From NCBI GenBank assembly GCA_044377005.1, contig JBILJV010000058.1, positions 1 to 13,999 of the forward strand: a stretch of 13,999 nt of DNA. Reading direction: 5' to 3'. The notes beneath the pieces were generated by a model that did not search any database, was not told the DNA's origin, and was given only the letters and a program-made list of their open reading frames with translations. The stretch comes from JABMMZ01 sp044377005. Lineage in GTDB: Bacteria > Bacteroidota > Bacteroidia > NS11-12g > UBA955. Positions 13,526-13,999 of the stretch are shown in pieces. Positions within the stretch are counted from its first letter, which is position 1; every line of letters begins with the position of its first letter. The translations under genes were made by a program, and so were the position numbers.

Positions 13526-13999
13526 ATGAAATACATTTTTTTATTGATTGTATCAACTGTTCTATTTTCTTGTTCTAACCAAAACAAAGCAGACTTTGAG
13601 GTAAAAGCAGAGCTTATAATGATTGACACATTAAACGGTCGATTAAATGAGATTAAATCATGGTTAGATGAAATTTCACTTGAAGAAATCAATGAACGTA
13701 AAGAAATCATTAATCACAACTATAATTTTTGTGACCAAATCTATAGAGAAAACAAGTTAATTGTTGACGAAGAAACAGCGCGTTTAATGGATGAATATAA
13801 AGGATACGGAAAATTATATTCAAGAGCTGCAGACAGTTTTAAACCTATTGTGATGGAAATGGAAGAATTGTATATCCAACTCAAAACATTAAAAGCTTCA
13901 GCCTATACAAAAGACTACAAAAAAGAAACGTTTTTAGTTTATTTTAATAAAGAAAAGGAAGCCGTTTTAAAACTTCATGACTACTGCAAAAATATTATT
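13526..13999 (+). CDS. Helical lipoprotein, N-terminal 158 residues (runs off the window)
   Basis: Translation from ATG 13526 is open to the last base. Residues 1-16 are a lipoprotein signal ending LFSC (lipidated Cys16). The mature part is Glu/Lys/Leu-rich and predicted almost wholly helical, with long amphipathic runs (around residues 26-60 and 85-125) suggesting a coiled coil or helical bundle. It has Cys67 and Cys154 in the visible part. I do not recognise the family. It diverges from chrA with closely packed promoters, but its own operon lies to the right. The end and full size are unknown. Confidence 0.8.
   Translation, partial: MKYIFLLIVSTVLFSCSNQNKADFEVKAELIMIDTLNGRLNEIKSWLDEISLEEINERKEIINHNYNFCDQIYRENKLIVDEETARLMDEYKGYGKLYSRAADSFKPIVMEMEELYIQLKTLKASAYTKDYKKETFLVYFNKEKEAVLKLHDYCKNII

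Noticed and set aside
13513..13710. Minus-strand open frame of 65 codons
   Set aside because: Antisense to the lipoprotein gene at 13526, which has a convincing lipobox and an exported helical protein.
1..13999. Mobile elements, CRISPR arrays, tRNA or rRNA genes
   Set aside because: No transposase or integrase frame, no spaced direct repeats and no tRNA-like cloverleaf was seen; intergenic gaps are all under 160 bp and mostly explained by promoters.

Overview
The window looks like an ordinary stretch of core chromosome from a low-GC member of the Bacteroidota (roughly one-third GC, judged by eye). Four things support this. Most start codons lack an upstream Shine-Dalgarno sequence. Promoters match the Bacteroidota -7 box TAnnTTTG, often followed by C. 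There are several short-signal lipoproteins, a CarboxypepD_reg-like secreted protein and YwqK/MORN-type repeat proteins. FtsH is long, with an extended periplasmic segment. I cannot place it below phylum. I see no rRNA, tRNA, CRISPR array, transposase, integrase or prophage gene.

Layout. Positions 1-893 (minus) hold the 5' two-thirds or so of lysA (diaminopimelate decarboxylase), cut by the window edge. Divergent from it is a tight plus-strand operon at 954-2975: ruvX, def, an unrecognised 117-residue protein and a lipoprotein cyclophilin. A block of five minus-strand genes (7273 down to 2982) runs in transcription order kbl, a CX4CH cytochrome c-like lipoprotein, prfB, a TPR-like lipoprotein and mvaB. 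Each of the first four has its own -7 box; mvaB follows the TPR gene by 6 bp. The plus strand resumes with ftsH, a small Cys-containing secreted protein 4 bp behind it, a TlpA-like thioredoxin and a large secreted MORN-repeat protein (7404-11537). Convergent to these are chrA and a CarboxypepD_reg-like protein (13431-11548, minus). A lipoprotein gene diverging from chrA runs off the right end.

How the genes relate. Several serve protein birth and quality control: def removes the N-formyl group, prfB terminates translation, the cyclophilin and the thioredoxin-like protein act on exported proteins, and ftsH degrades membrane proteins. Others are metabolic: lysA (lysine), kbl (threonine/glycine), mvaB (leucine/HMG-CoA). 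The rest are envelope proteins of unknown role.

Most notable. prfB carries an intact programmed +1 frameshift site, including a GGAGG element that is striking in a lineage that mostly does not use Shine-Dalgarno starts, and its leader holds a hairpin. Three genes place a -7 box exactly 4 nt before ATG, implying leaderless mRNAs. Two small secreted families, a Cys-containing peptide behind ftsH and a MORN-repeat protein, flank a thioredoxin-like gene. I found no convincing evidence of a wholly new multi-gene system.
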